Shown here one piece after another: positions 54,165-61,511 of a stretch of DNA of 64,000 nucleotides. The stretch's first letter is position 1, and each line of letters starts with the position of its first letter. The position numbers were made by a program, and so were the translations under genes. The stretch is from an uncultured Campylobacter sp. (GTDB lineage Bacteria > Campylobacterota > Campylobacteria > Campylobacterales > Campylobacteraceae): contig NZ_CALHGM010000045.1 of the NCBI RefSeq assembly GCF_938030145.1, positions 1 to 64,000 on the forward strand. The letters run 5' to 3'. Under the pieces are notes generated by a model that was not told the origin of the DNA, ran no database searches, and saw nothing but the letters and a program-made list of their open reading frames with translations.

Positions 54165-54778
54165 GCCGACCTCGCCTTTATCTTTTCGCTGAGCCAAGAG
54201 ATCACCTTTGCGGCGGCCTCCGATTCCGATGCCGTTTTTTTGTTTTCTATCTTGGGCACCTCTTTAAACTGCTCCGCCTTGTTGCGCTGGGCCCTCTCGA
54301 TGTTTTGCGCTAAAAGCTCGCCTCTATACTCGCCGATAGCGTATTGCTCTTTCAAAAGCGCCGTTAAAAATGCTACTTCGTCCGCCGCCGAAATCGCTTT
54401 TTTGGTGGTGTCGCTGATAAACTCGCCGTATTCGTTCATCGATATACTCGTGCAGGTGAACGGATACACGCCGCACGCTATAAGCTTACGCTTGAAGTAT
54501 TGCTCCAAGAAGCTTTTTAGCGCCGTAATATCCGAAAACGCGCATCCTCGCTTCAGTAGCCGCATCGTAGTCTCCCTCTGATATTCGTTGGCGGCATTGA
54601 TGATCGTTTGAATGGCGTTGTCATACCTCGTCTTGAGGCTGAAAGCGAAATTTGCAAACTCCCCGAGGTCTTTATCTGCGATATTCTTAAGTGCGCCCTC
54701 GGCTAGAAATTTCACCTGCATCGGCGTAGCTCTGCCTTGAAACAAAATCTCGTTTATGAATTTCTCTTTGTAGCTCAT
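54158..54778 (-). CDS. Hypothetical phage protein in replication operon
   Basis: 206 residues, helical, Lys/Glu/Ala-rich. Fragments such as TPMQVKFLAEGALKNIADKD have no clear match. It sits between the initiator and the methyltransferase and overlaps both, so a replication accessory role (helicase loader or similar) is possible but not shown by the sequence. Confidence 0.55.
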   Translation of the reverse strand: MSYKEKFINEILFQGRATPMQVKFLAEGALKNIADKDLGEFANFAFSLKTRYDNAIQTIINAANEYQRETTMRLLKRGCAFSDITALKSFLEQYFKRKLIACGVYPFTCTSISMNEYGEFISDTTKKAISAADEVAFLTALLKEQYAIGEYRGELLAQNIERAQRNKAEQFKEVPKIENKKTASESEAAAKVISWLSEKIKARSAC

Positions 54779-55692
54779 CTGTGATCCTTCATCTCAATTT
54801 GTGCTGGGCTACTCCGCAGCCTCTCGTCCTCTATGGCGATTTGCGTAGCTTTATCGTAGATTACGCTCATATCGCGGCTTAGGAAGTTGTTTTTTAGGAT
54901 CGGATTATCGCTTGCAAACATCGGCACGTCGGCATATTCGTCCTCCCGTCCTCCCTTTTTGTCGACTTTCAGCGGATAGACGTCCTGCCAGCAATTTACG
55001 ATGCTTTGATCCAGTATCTCGTTTGCCTTGTCCTCCCCAAGCTTTTGAAGTTTTGAGACGATGAGTTTTTTAGCTCGTTCGCTCATAGGCTTTCTGATCT
55101 GCTTCCGCATCGTTTCAAAGTTTTTCCAAATTTCGGGATTTATGAACGGGGGAATTTTAAAAACCTCTTGCTTTTTCGCCTCGCGCGCGTTAGCGAGCGA
55201 TAGCGAGCTATCTGTTTGAAATTCTTTTAAATTTTTGTCTGTATATGTGTTTGATATTTTTATAGAGTGGCAATTTTCTCCACTCCATTGGCAATTTTCT
55301 CCAATGGAGTGGCTACTTTCTCCAATGGATTGGAGATTATCCCCGCTCGAAGCCGCAATTTCTGCCGAGCTGCGATGTTCGTCTAGCAGCCACGCATATT
55401 CATCCCTAAAGCTATACCACTTCGTGCGGTCGAATTTATTTTTATTAAAATTTCCACTGATTAAAATTCCGTCCGCCTCCAGCTCTTGAAGTTTTTGGTT
55501 CATCGTCCTGCGCGAAATATAATGGAATTTTTCGCTTAAGGCGCTCGCGGAGTTAAAAACCCAATATCTGCCCTCGTGGAAGTTTTTTTCATTTCGCATA
55601 TTTTCAACTACCCAATAGGCGAAATAGTCTATTATAAGCGCTTTTTCTATGCCGTATTTCTCGGCTAAATCAGTGTTAAACGCGTGCCTCAT
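54775..55692 (-). CDS. Phage replication initiator (lambda-O-like) containing iterons
   Basis: 305 residues. The N-terminal 100 residues form a winged-helix-like DNA-binding domain (NTDLAEKYGIEKALIIDYFA, ISRRTMNQKLQELEADGIL). A repeat linker (SGDNLQS, IGESSHS, IGENCQW, SGENCHS) is encoded by the 21-bp iterons at 55265-55348, and a C-terminal helical domain (LIVSKLQKLGEDKANEIL) follows. This architecture mirrors lambda O, where the origin lies inside the initiator gene. Overlaps its neighbours by 4 bp. Confidence 0.8.
   Translation of the reverse strand: MRHAFNTDLAEKYGIEKALIIDYFAYWVVENMRNEKNFHEGRYWVFNSASALSEKFHYISRRTMNQKLQELEADGILISGNFNKNKFDRTKWYSFRDEYAWLLDEHRSSAEIAASSGDNLQSIGESSHSIGENCQWSGENCHSIKISNTYTDKNLKEFQTDSSLSLANAREAKKQEVFKIPPFINPEIWKNFETMRKQIRKPMSERAKKLIVSKLQKLGEDKANEILDQSIVNCWQDVYPLKVDKKGGREDEYADVPMFASDNPILKNNFLSRDMSVIYDKATQIAIEDERLRSSPAQIEMKDHR
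55205..55348. other. Predicted phage replication origin: four 21-bp iterons and AT-rich DNA
   Basis: Iterons at 55265-55285, 55286-55306, 55307-55327 and 55328-55348. The first is GAGTGG-9 bp-CCACTC and the second CATTGG-9 bp-CCAATG, each a perfect 6-bp inverted repeat; the third mixes the arms of these two and the fourth is diverged. On the gene's downstream side about 60 bp (55205-55264) is almost pure A/T, as a DNA-unwinding element would be. Confidence 0.75.
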
Positions 55693-56459
55693 ATCCTCTC
55701 TCCTTTGAAGTATTCGACTATTTCGTCTGCAAGGGCTACCTGCCCTTTGCCCGTGATCTTGGTGGTGAATTTTTGATGCGTGCCGGTGCTGCCCGCGAAT
55801 GTCTGCGTCGTGACCTCGAAATAGCCTCTGTCGATGTAGCGCTGCATTGGCACGTTGTGGCGCGCGCCTCCGCTGATTAGATAGCCGCTAGCGCGCAGGA
55901 AGTCAAAAAGTCTATTCTGCCCTATCGATACCCCCTCGCTGTCGCTTAGCAGCTTGGCGTAGTTGCCTATGAGGATACTATCGACGCTAGCCTCGACCGA
56001 TTTGGCAAAGCTCACATATCCCGCATTCGCCGCCTTTTCGGCTTCGAGTTGCTCTCTTTTGGCGCGCTCGGCTTTGAGGTTTTGGGCTAGGGCTATGATC
56101 GTGTCCGGGTCGTTTAACACTTCCTCGATCTTGGCGGGTGTCAAATAGCCGCCGTGTTTGCGGATGGCGGGGAGTACATCACTAAATACCCATTCTTGGA
56201 AAGCTTCCGCTTCAGGCTTGCGGCTTTGAAAGATGAGGCGATACAAATTCGGCTCGTTGATAAAATCCATCCTCTGAATTCCGCCGTTCGTAAGGGTGTC
56301 ATTACTAATTACACCCTTTTGATCCAGCCTTGTTTTGGCTTGTCGCGAGTTGTCAAGGTCTAAAATTTTGCAAACATCGCTCAAGCAAAAATAAGGCTCA
56401 TCGTTTATCAGCCCACCCCTAATCTCAAATTTTGAATTTCTAAAAATTTCTAGGTTCAT
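55689..56459 (-). CDS. Phage antirepressor with BRO-N and KilAC-type domains
   Basis: 256 residues. The N-terminal BRO-type domain (FEIRGGLINDEPYFCLSDVC, then LYRLIFQSRKPEAEAFQEWV with AIRKHGGY) and a C-terminal antirepressor domain (IGQNRLFDFLRASGYLISGG). Such proteins bind and inactivate a prophage repressor. First gene of the leftward replication operon. The ATG at 56459 lacks a strong ribosome site. Confidence 0.85.
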   Translation of the reverse strand: MNLEIFRNSKFEIRGGLINDEPYFCLSDVCKILDLDNSRQAKTRLDQKGVISNDTLTNGGIQRMDFINEPNLYRLIFQSRKPEAEAFQEWVFSDVLPAIRKHGGYLTPAKIEEVLNDPDTIIALAQNLKAERAKREQLEAEKAANAGYVSFAKSVEASVDSILIGNYAKLLSDSEGVSIGQNRLFDFLRASGYLISGGARHNVPMQRYIDRGYFEVTTQTFAGSTGTHQKFTTKITGKGQVALADEIVEYFKGERI

Positions 56460-56481
56460 TTACGCCCCCTTATTAAATTTA

Positions 56482-56510
56482 TTCATCCTAAAAGCCCCTT
56501 GCGATATAAT
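56482..56510 (+). promoter_or_regulatory. Putative promoter of the 56543 gene
   Basis: TATAAT at 56505-56510, 17 bp after a weak TTCATC (56482-56487), on the plus strand. Confidence 0.45.
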
Positions 56511-56542
56511 TTATTTGCATTTCAACACAAGGAGCCATCACG

Positions 56543-56764
56543 ATGAATGACGCACGAGCCTTTAACCTAGAAAACAAACTCTCGCGAATTTACGACGAGA
56601 TAAGGCTTTCTAACCGCATTAAGCTTTTGGAGCTCATTAAAAAAGGTCTCATTAACGACGAGGTCTTAAGCCTTTTGGGCGCCGACGAGCAATGGGTGCA
56701 AAAAGCCAAAGATGCCCTCAGGAGCTCGGGTGGAGCAAACGCTCTTAAAATGACGGGGTATTAA
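56543..56764 (+). CDS. Small phage protein, rightward
   Basis: 73 residues, helical (RIYDEIRLSNRIKLLELIKK). Its own promoter and ribosome site (CAAGGAGCCATCACG) argue it is real, although every gene around it runs the other way. It may regulate the leftward operon. The stop overlaps the next minus gene by 4 bp. Confidence 0.6.
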   Translation: MNDARAFNLENKLSRIYDEIRLSNRIKLLELIKKGLINDEVLSLLGADEQWVQKAKDALRSSGGANALKMTGY

Positions 56765-56943
56765 CCCCCGCCTCGTTTACACAACTCCAGCTTAAGCTCC
56801 AGCGTTTCGACGCGACGCTTTAGATATTTAATGTCGTCCGCTTGTTCTTTTATAACTCTGACGAGCTCGTTTAATTTCGCTTTATGCTGCTTCCTGCAAA
56901 ATTTTAAAAATTTTATCTCGGCCGCCAGCTTTGATTTTTTCAT
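56761..56943 (-). CDS. Small coiled-coil phage protein
   Basis: 60 residues from ATG 56943; basic coiled coil (ELVRVIKEQADDIKYLKRRV). Its ATG overlaps the previous gene's TGA. Confidence 0.55.
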   Translation of the reverse strand: MKKSKLAAEIKFLKFCRKQHKAKLNELVRVIKEQADDIKYLKRRVETLELKLELCKRGGG

Positions 56944-57116
56944 TTTCTGCCCTTTCTCTTCTTGCATCTGATTTGCGTATCGATTTCTTCTTCATCATCT
57001 TTGTAATCCTCTGTAATGAAACCGATCGCGCTTGCGCCGCCGCCCAGCTTATCGACCTCCTCGCGAAGCTTCTTTATCGCGCGCTTGAGTTTTTTAATCT
57101 CTTTTTTGGTTTTCAC
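56940..57116 (-). CDS. Small charged protein, GTG start
   Basis: 58 residues beginning with GTG at 57116 (MKTKKEIKKLKRAIKKLREE), with a GGAG site nine bases upstream. Lys-rich coiled coil, then an acidic section (EDYKDDEEEIDTQIR) and a basic tail. The TGA overlaps the next ATG, a normal phage coupling. No known family. Confidence 0.5.
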   Translation of the reverse strand: MKTKKEIKKLKRAIKKLREEVDKLGGGASAIGFITEDYKDDEEEIDTQIRCKKRKGRK

Positions 57117-57186
57117 GTCCAGCGCTCCAAATTCCCACGCAAAGCGCGATTATTCCGCCGATCAAAAAAGCAAGGTCTGCGGTCAT
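57094..57186 (-). CDS. Tiny membrane protein
   Basis: 30 residues: MTADLAFLIGGIIALCVGIW followed by a polar tail. Starts in the ATGA overlap with the upstream gene's stop, so translational coupling is likely. Typical of small phage membrane proteins; function unknown. Confidence 0.4.
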   Translation of the reverse strand: MTADLAFLIGGIIALCVGIWSAGRENQKRD

Positions 57187-57392
57187 TTCTCGTTCGCTAC
57201 GCTTTCTACAAGCTTTGCGAGCGCCTGCGTCTCTAGCCCGCGCTCAATCAAAACCGCCATAAAATCAATGCAAAATCTCACTACCTCACTATCGTTTTTA
57301 AACCCTTTTTTGTTTTGGATTTTGACGATAGCGGCGATGTTTTGATTAGAAAGCTTGAAAGCCTTGCTATTGTCATACTTCGGCGCTACCAT
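57183..57392 (-). CDS. Ribbon-helix-helix-like small protein
   Basis: 69 residues, with a beta strand then two helices (VAPKYDNSKAFKLSNQNIAA, then KNDSEVVRFCIDFMAVLIER), resembling Arc/CopG-type regulators. Part of the cro-side operon. Confidence 0.5.
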   Translation of the reverse strand: MVAPKYDNSKAFKLSNQNIAAIVKIQNKKGFKNDSEVVRFCIDFMAVLIERGLETQALAKLVESVANEK

Positions 57393-57627
57393 TCTTAGCC
57401 TTTCGTAATATTTTCAGAGAGCCGAATTTTTGGCTATTCTTCTGCATAAAAGCGCTAAAAAGCTTTGGGTCGCCCCATATTTGAGTAGGGAAACCCCAAT
57501 GCTTTTGCATCGCATTTGCGTGTTTGACTTTTGGCGTATTGATTTGTAAAAACCATAGCGAAACTGCCCCCTGCGTGACGCCGAGCTTTTTTGCTATTTG
57601 CTCTTGAGTAATTTTGTTCTGTTCCAT
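57373..57627 (-). CDS. Cro-like HTH regulator
   Basis: 84 residues. Helix-turn-helix in ITQEQIAKKLGVTQGAVSLW. Divergent from the cI-like gene across 94 bp that hold operators. First gene of the leftward early operon. The C-terminal tail is short, as in Cro proteins. Confidence 0.75.
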   Translation of the reverse strand: MEQNKITQEQIAKKLGVTQGAVSLWFLQINTPKVKHANAMQKHWGFPTQIWGDPKLFSAFMQKNSQKFGSLKILRKAKNGSAEV

Positions 57628-57634
57628 GAGCGGT

Positions 57635-57687
57635 ATATTATCATCGATAATATAAAAATCTGCTTAATGATATTATCTTTAGTAATT
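57635..57687. promoter_or_regulatory. Two operators between cro-like and cI-like genes
   Basis: A perfect 19-bp palindrome at 57635-57653 (ATATTATC-ATC-GATAATAT) and a degenerate one at 57671-57687 (TATTATC-TTT-AGTAATT), 35 bp apart centre to centre. Together with similar pairs at 59979-60031 and 62824-62871 they define a phage regulon. Confidence 0.75.
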
Positions 57688-57721
57688 TTAAAATTGCTAA
57701 AATTCAATAGAAGGATTTTTA

Positions 57722-58501
57722 ATGGATATTCATCAAAAGATTAGAGCTTTCAGGCAGGAAGCGGGGCTAACACAAGTGCAGTTTGCTGAGAAGCTAGGTA
57801 TAACGCAAGGGCTTGTGGCGCACTATGAAACGCAGCCGGGCGAAATCGGCAAAAACGGCAAAGAGAAAAAATCGTCAAAGCCCGAGCTTGAAAAGTTGCC
57901 GCTAATAGCGGAAATATTGGGAAAAAACGTAATAGATTTATTCGATGACGAGGAGACGTCAAAGAGGCAGATCGTCAAAAAAGAGCTGAAAAACAATTTT
58001 GAAAAATACGCCCATCTTATCCCTGCCGAGTATGGTCTTAAAAACGTAGTGTTTCTCTCAAAATCGGAGATGCTTATCGGCGCGGGCAGCGAGGGTGCGT
58101 ATGATTTAGATCTATTTAATAAAGAAACTAAAATCGCCGTGGATCGCTCTTTCATTAAAGGGCTTGACCCCAAGAATTTAAAACTTTTCGAGGTGGTAGG
58201 CGATAGCATGCAGCCCGAATATGACGAGGGGGATTTGGCGATTGTAGATATGGTAAATTTCAGGGGCGATTTTATTAAGATCGGCGGCATTTACGTCGTG
58301 CGCGTGGGCGACGTAGTTTACGTAAAAAGGGTCGAGTTTTTGCCGAAAGGCGCCATAAAGCTCATCAGTCTAAACTCCAAATACGGCGATCTATACCCGC
58401 ATAAAGAGGGCTACGAATACGAAATTTTAGGCAAGGTCTGCGGCAAGATCAAGCTAGAAATTCAAAAGGGGCTGACGTTTAGCGATAGCGGGATAAAATA
58501 G
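57722..58501 (+). CDS. CI-like repressor, LexA/S24 autoprotease type
   Basis: 259 residues. HTH at residues about 16-36 (LTQVQFAEKLGITQGLVAHY). The C-terminal S24 domain has the cleavage Ala-Gly at about 121-122 (LIGAGSEGAY), Ser162 in GDSMQPEYDEGD and Lys202 in VVYVKRVEF. RecA-triggered self-cleavage would induce the phage on DNA damage. Read from its own side of the operator region; ribosome site AGAAGGATTTTTA. Confidence 0.92.
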   Translation: MDIHQKIRAFRQEAGLTQVQFAEKLGITQGLVAHYETQPGEIGKNGKEKKSSKPELEKLPLIAEILGKNVIDLFDDEETSKRQIVKKELKNNFEKYAHLIPAEYGLKNVVFLSKSEMLIGAGSEGAYDLDLFNKETKIAVDRSFIKGLDPKNLKLFEVVGDSMQPEYDEGDLAIVDMVNFRGDFIKIGGIYVVRVGDVVYVKRVEFLPKGAIKLISLNSKYGDLYPHKEGYEYEILGKVCGKIKLEIQKGLTFSDSGIK

Positions 58502-58502
58502 T

Positions 58503-59009
58503 TTAAAGCCCCTGTATTTGATGAAATCTGCCTTGCTGCTGCAGCCATAGCCGATCGCGCATCTTTTGGTTTTCTATTTCCAATGCGTTCGCAGCATCTT
58601 GCGCTGCGGCTGCGTTGTTATAAAAGGCGTTTTGCCAAGCCATCCCCGCGTCCTGCCAATCATAGCTTCCTTGGCTTGAGCTAGCAAGGGCGATCGCTTC
58701 TCGCGGGGTTAGAGGTTTAGTGCAGCCAGCTAGATACTTCGCGAAATAATCCTTTAGTAGATAATCGCTTCCCGCCTGCTTTAACCTGTCAAAATCATAC
58801 TTCGACACCCAAAAGGCGTCGCCCTCGGTGCAAAAATAAATCCCGATATTTTTTAGATATTTTTCCATATCGCGGGTGACGGGATAGCCTACCGACTCGA
58901 CCGGAACATAATAGGCTTCGCCGCCCATAAAAGCGATGTCGCGATTGGCGGGGTTAAAAGCGCAGCCAGCCAAAAGCACGACCGCGCAGATCATCGCTAA
59001 TTTTTTCAT
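58503..59009 (-). CDS. Prophage-carried lipoprotein
   Basis: 168 residues from ATG 59009 (ATG 59021 adds four residues). Signal with lipobox VVLLAGC. The rest has five cysteines and an Ala/Asn/Gln-rich helix near the end. Cargo gene unrelated to phage growth; possible host-surface effect during lysogeny. Unknown family. Confidence 0.65.
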   Translation of the reverse strand: MKKLAMICAVVLLAGCAFNPANRDIAFMGGEAYYVPVESVGYPVTRDMEKYLKNIGIYFCTEGDAFWVSKYDFDRLKQAGSDYLLKDYFAKYLAGCTKPLTPREAIALASSSQGSYDWQDAGMAWQNAFYNNAAAAQDAANALEIENQKMRDRLWLQQQGRFHQIQGL

Positions 59010-59014
59010 AAATT

Positions 59015-59233
59015 TTACCATTTCGGCTTTTTCGTGCCTCTTTTGCCGGTGTAAGGATTACTCCTACCCTTGCTCGACCAGTTGTCGCGCTGCGTGCGGT
59101 TTTTATTCGATCGGTAGTGAGGCTTTACGTATCTGCCCTTTTTGGTGACGTATCCGCCGACCCTTTGAGCGCCCAAAGATACCGACGGCGCGAGCAAGAA
59201 AGCCGCTAAAATTAAAGCGAGTAGTTTTTTCAT
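59015..59233 (-). CDS. Small secreted basic protein, YTGKxGTK type
   Basis: 72 residues: signal peptide (LILAAFLLAPSVSLG), then a compact basic domain with KGRYVKPHYRSNKN, DNWSSKGRSNPYTGKRGT. This motif set is widespread in small secreted proteins of Proteobacteria and phage, without assigned function. Second of four leftward cargo genes. Confidence 0.7.
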   Translation of the reverse strand: MKKLLALILAAFLLAPSVSLGAQRVGGYVTKKGRYVKPHYRSNKNRTQRDNWSSKGRSNPYTGKRGTKKPKW

Positions 59234-59244
59234 TTTATGATCCT

Positions 59245-59697
59245 TTATTGAAATTGTTTCAGATCTGCTAAATCAAAGCGGGTTAGCCGTCTTTCTAGAG
59301 GATAAAGAAAATATCTAACGGCAAGAATATCCCCGTCTCGGAGTTCTTTCTGCTGCGATTTGGAAAGACGAATTGTGGCTACTTGAAAAGATGCCGCTAG
59401 GATAGCCGTGTTGGTAAACATAGTATTTTTATCAACTCTCATTTCTAATTTCTGGGTTGGAACGCCGCCATTGCTATCCTCCATCCAAAACTGCTCTGGC
59501 TCCTTTAACACAATCCCGATTATGCCCCCATAACTTACCTTCCCGTTTTTACTTTCAAGATACAAGGACGCATCCTTTTCTTTACATACAAAATAAAGGG
59601 TGGTTTTATCAGTCATCTCATCAGTAGCGTAAAATTTTTCACAAAACGCAGATAGAGATGAGGACAATATTAAAATAAATAATAGAACTCTTTTCAC
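59245..59697 (-). CDS. Exported hypothetical protein
   Basis: 150 residues with a signal peptide (LLFILILSSSLSAFC) and a predicted beta-rich periplasmic part. No family. Same strand as its neighbours; its start precedes 59697. Confidence 0.55.
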   Translation of the reverse strand: MKRVLLFILILSSSLSAFCEKFYATDEMTDKTTLYFVCKEKDASLYLESKNGKVSYGGIIGIVLKEPEQFWMEDSNGGVPTQKLEMRVDKNTMFTNTAILAASFQVATIRLSKSQQKELRDGDILAVRYFLYPLERRLTRFDLADLKQFQ

Positions 59698-59768
59698 TGG
59701 CTATCAACTCCTACCAACGGACTAAATATAAATTTAAATAATTTGCCCTCTATTTAAGAAACAAAAAG

Positions 59769-59915
59769 CTATTTCTTTTTCTTTGGAGCAGATTTTGTTT
59801 GCGAAAGTGCACTTCCTGCAACGGATTTACTTTTCTCGCTATACCTATCGTCCTTCAAAATTTTAGATGCCTCCGATGCAATCTTTTTGGATGTTTGCTT
59901 CTTGTTCATCGCCAT
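59769..59915 (-). CDS. Small cationic protein (MNKKQTSKK family)
   Basis: 48 residues: a first stretch MAMNKKQTSKKIASEASK, then ILKDDRYSEKSKSVAGSALS and a lysine-rich end. Excellent AAAGGAGG ribosome site. Small proteins of this pattern occur in many Proteobacteria on phage and plasmid DNA; function unknown. A TATAAT-like -10 lies at 59963-59968 on this strand, overlapping the repressor site region. Confidence 0.7.
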   Translation of the reverse strand: MAMNKKQTSKKIASEASKILKDDRYSEKSKSVAGSALSQTKSAPKKKK

Positions 59916-59978
59916 TTCAACCTCCTTTCATTGAGATAATCAAGACTTTTCTCGATTGCCGAATTATACTGCAAAAAA

Positions 59979-60031
59979 TATTATCAATAATAATAAAATT
60001 TAAGCATCGTTTAATATTACTTTTGATAATA
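59979..60031. promoter_or_regulatory. Two CI-like operators upstream of the structured RNA
   Basis: 59979-59995 (TATTATC-AAT-AATAATA, 13 of 14 arm bases) and 60015-60031 (TATTACT-TTT-GATAATA, 12 of 14). Spacing 36 bp, as at 57.6 kb. They lie between the leftward cargo genes and the rightward RNA. Confidence 0.7.
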
Positions 60032-60048
60032 TTCCCCCATCAAAACAA

Positions 60049-60357
60049 GGTGACCCACACCTAGCCCGCGTCGGGCAGAAGCTACGGGAAGCGTCCGTAT
60101 GGATACGATAATCCATACCCAAGTAATCAGCCCCGATAGCGACAAGTTCGGGGGTAGAAAAATCCTTGTCAAACCTTCTTTATGGCGGACGTGCCAAGCG
60201 GCGCGCTAAATTGCAACAACGGCTTTTATCGGCTAAACCGAACGTCCGCCGCCATATCCATAAATGAGCCTCCACTCGCCTTGCTCCTTAGGCGGTTAAA
60301 AACCTTTGCTGTATCTTTTCGAACGAAATTTTAAATCGGAGGCTCTTTTATGGATAT
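60049..60357 (+). ncRNA. Structured RNA with a pseudoknot, C4-antisense-like
   Basis: No ORF, but dense pairing: GGTG/CACC (60049-60061), GCCCG/CGGGC (60064-60076), an 8-bp stem GTATGGAT/ATCCATAC (60097-60118), CCCCGA/TCGGGG (60131-60153) whose loop GACAAG pairs with CTTGTC at 60165-60170 (an H-type pseudoknot), a 9-bp stem GGCGGACGT/ACGTCCGCC (60184-60250), and a 20-bp near-perfect pair 60254-60273 with 60338-60357 that ends 6 bp before the ribosome site of the 60375 gene. A leader or processed RNA that controls that gene is likely. The layout resembles the phage C4 antisense RNA upstream of antirepressor genes. Confidence 0.6.
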
Positions 60358-60374
60358 TTTTTAAGGAGAAAAAG

Positions 60375-60584
60375 ATGGAAAATCAAGAGCTTGAAACTGC
60401 TGCGGCGGAGTTCGCAAAAGGCGTTTCCGCTTATATGCGCTCCACAGCGGAGCATCTATGCGAAGTGTCGCAGATGAGCGGCATCGGGCTAAGCGATCTG
60501 CTGATAGACCTCGCACTACTAGCAAGGGTGGCGGAGCGAAAAAAGGAGGAGCGCGATGCTGAAGCTTCTGAAAAAGCTATTTAA
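60375..60584 (+). CDS. Small helical protein after the structured RNA
   Basis: 69 residues from ATG 60375, preceded by TTAAGGAGAAAAAG. Acidic helix with LCEVSQMSGIGLSDLLIDLALLA. It occupies the place that icd has in P1 immI, after the C4 RNA. No family match. Confidence 0.65.
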   Translation: MENQELETAAAEFAKGVSAYMRSTAEHLCEVSQMSGIGLSDLLIDLALLARVAERKKEERDAEASEKAI

Positions 60585-60639
60585 GAGACGCACGAAATTT
60601 ACGATCTCAAATCTAAGATTTGGGATATTGAAAGGATAG
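60556..60639 (+). CDS. Tiny basic peptide
   Basis: 27 residues (MLKLLKKLFKRRTKFTISNL...), overlapping the previous gene's end in another frame, with an AAGGAGGAGCG site. The strong ribosome site favours translation. Confidence 0.4.
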   Translation: MLKLLKKLFKRRTKFTISNLRFGILKG

Positions 60640-60642
60640 AAA

Positions 60643-60786
60643 ATGAAAGAGAATAAAAACAATATCGTAAGCGTAAGGCTAGACGACGAGACGCTACAAA
60701 AACTAAAAGACGACGCGCAAAAAGAATATCGCCCGTTAGCGATGCATATACGTAAAATTTTAAGGGATTATCTAAAATCAAAGTAG
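60643..60786 (+). CDS. Ribbon-helix-helix regulator
   Basis: 47 residues. NIVSVRLDDETLQKLKDDA and YRPLAMHIRKILRDYL fit an Arc/MetJ-type ribbon-helix-helix DNA-binding domain. Ribosome site AAAGGATAGA. It lies just upstream of the Abi-like gene, so could be its regulator or an antitoxin-like partner. Confidence 0.7.
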   Translation: MKENKNNIVSVRLDDETLQKLKDDAQKEYRPLAMHIRKILRDYLKSK

Positions 60787-60826
60787 AATTTTGTATAATT
60801 GAGCCTAAAATTTTAAAAGGCTTTAG

Positions 60827-61396
60827 ATGAACTCCGAGCTATTTTTTTCAAAGAAGCGCCTATCGAGCTATAAAGACGAAGCCGAGCATAAGGCGAATTT
60901 TAGGCTTATGCAAGCTCTCGCGCCGAAGCTCGGCATACTAGAGATAATCACGCGCAATATGATTTGCGATGCGCTATACGCTACCGGCAAGGAGGGAATT
61001 TTAAAACCTTATGCCGAAACTTACGGCGGAATTAGCGACGAGTTTATATCAAATCAGACCTTCGGCTTTTGGGCTAAGATCATCAATGAGGCAAAAATCC
61101 ATAACCGAATAAACGTATTTTCAGGTATGGATTTTAGGAAATACTCTAAATTTAACAAAAAAGCAAATTGGCTGAATTTCCAAAGGGTAAAAATCATTTA
61201 TGATTTATGCGTTAAAATTCGCAATCGCGCCTTTCATTTCGAAAATCTATTCAAGACGCATGAAAACGGCACGCCGAGAATTTCAACTAGGTTAGGCAAA
61301 ACGATAGTCGGTATAGATCCGTCAAGCCTAGAGATTTTCATAAACGATATTTTGGATTGTTTTGATATAAAGCTAAAAGATTACTATATGAAGTGA
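60827..61396 (+). CDS. Abi-like HEPN protein
   Basis: 189 residues. N-terminal stretch ELFFSKKRLSSYKDEAEHK, then APKLGILEIITRNMICDALY and, near residue 130, KIRNRAFHFENLFK with the RN-x3-H motif of HEPN ribonucleases. It belongs to the Abi-type family known from abortive infection and superinfection exclusion. Carried within the immunity region, it may block other phages. No own promoter is seen. Confidence 0.8.
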   Translation: MNSELFFSKKRLSSYKDEAEHKANFRLMQALAPKLGILEIITRNMICDALYATGKEGILKPYAETYGGISDEFISNQTFGFWAKIINEAKIHNRINVFSGMDFRKYSKFNKKANWLNFQRVKIIYDLCVKIRNRAFHFENLFKTHENGTPRISTRLGKTIVGIDPSSLEIFINDILDCFDIKLKDYYMK

Positions 61397-61469
61397 TAGC
61401 CTTAAAGCGGCTATCTTGAACTTCAGGAACAATTATAACGCAAAATTTTAAATATGTAAAGGAGAACGA

Positions 61470-61511
61470 ATGAGCGAAAACAAAGGGGGCAATAAATGGA
61501 AACGCAACTAA
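61470..61511 (+). CDS. Possible 13-residue leader peptide before the DinD-like gene
   Basis: ATG 61470 has a strong AAAGGAGAACGA site and reads 13 residues (MSENKGGNKWKRN) to a TAA inside the next gene, whose ATG is at 61496. The better ribosome site belongs to this short frame. Coupling of the DinD-like gene to its translation is possible. Confidence 0.35.
   Translation: MSENKGGNKWKRN

Noticed and set aside
55265..55348. Short tandem repeats as a possible CRISPR array
   Set aside because: Units are contiguous 21-bp iterons without spacers and lie inside a coding gene.
60049..60357. Retron msr-msd, HEARO/omega RNA or tmRNA
   Set aside because: No reverse transcriptase, no IscB/TnpB gene nearby, and no tmRNA tag or tRNA-like ends.
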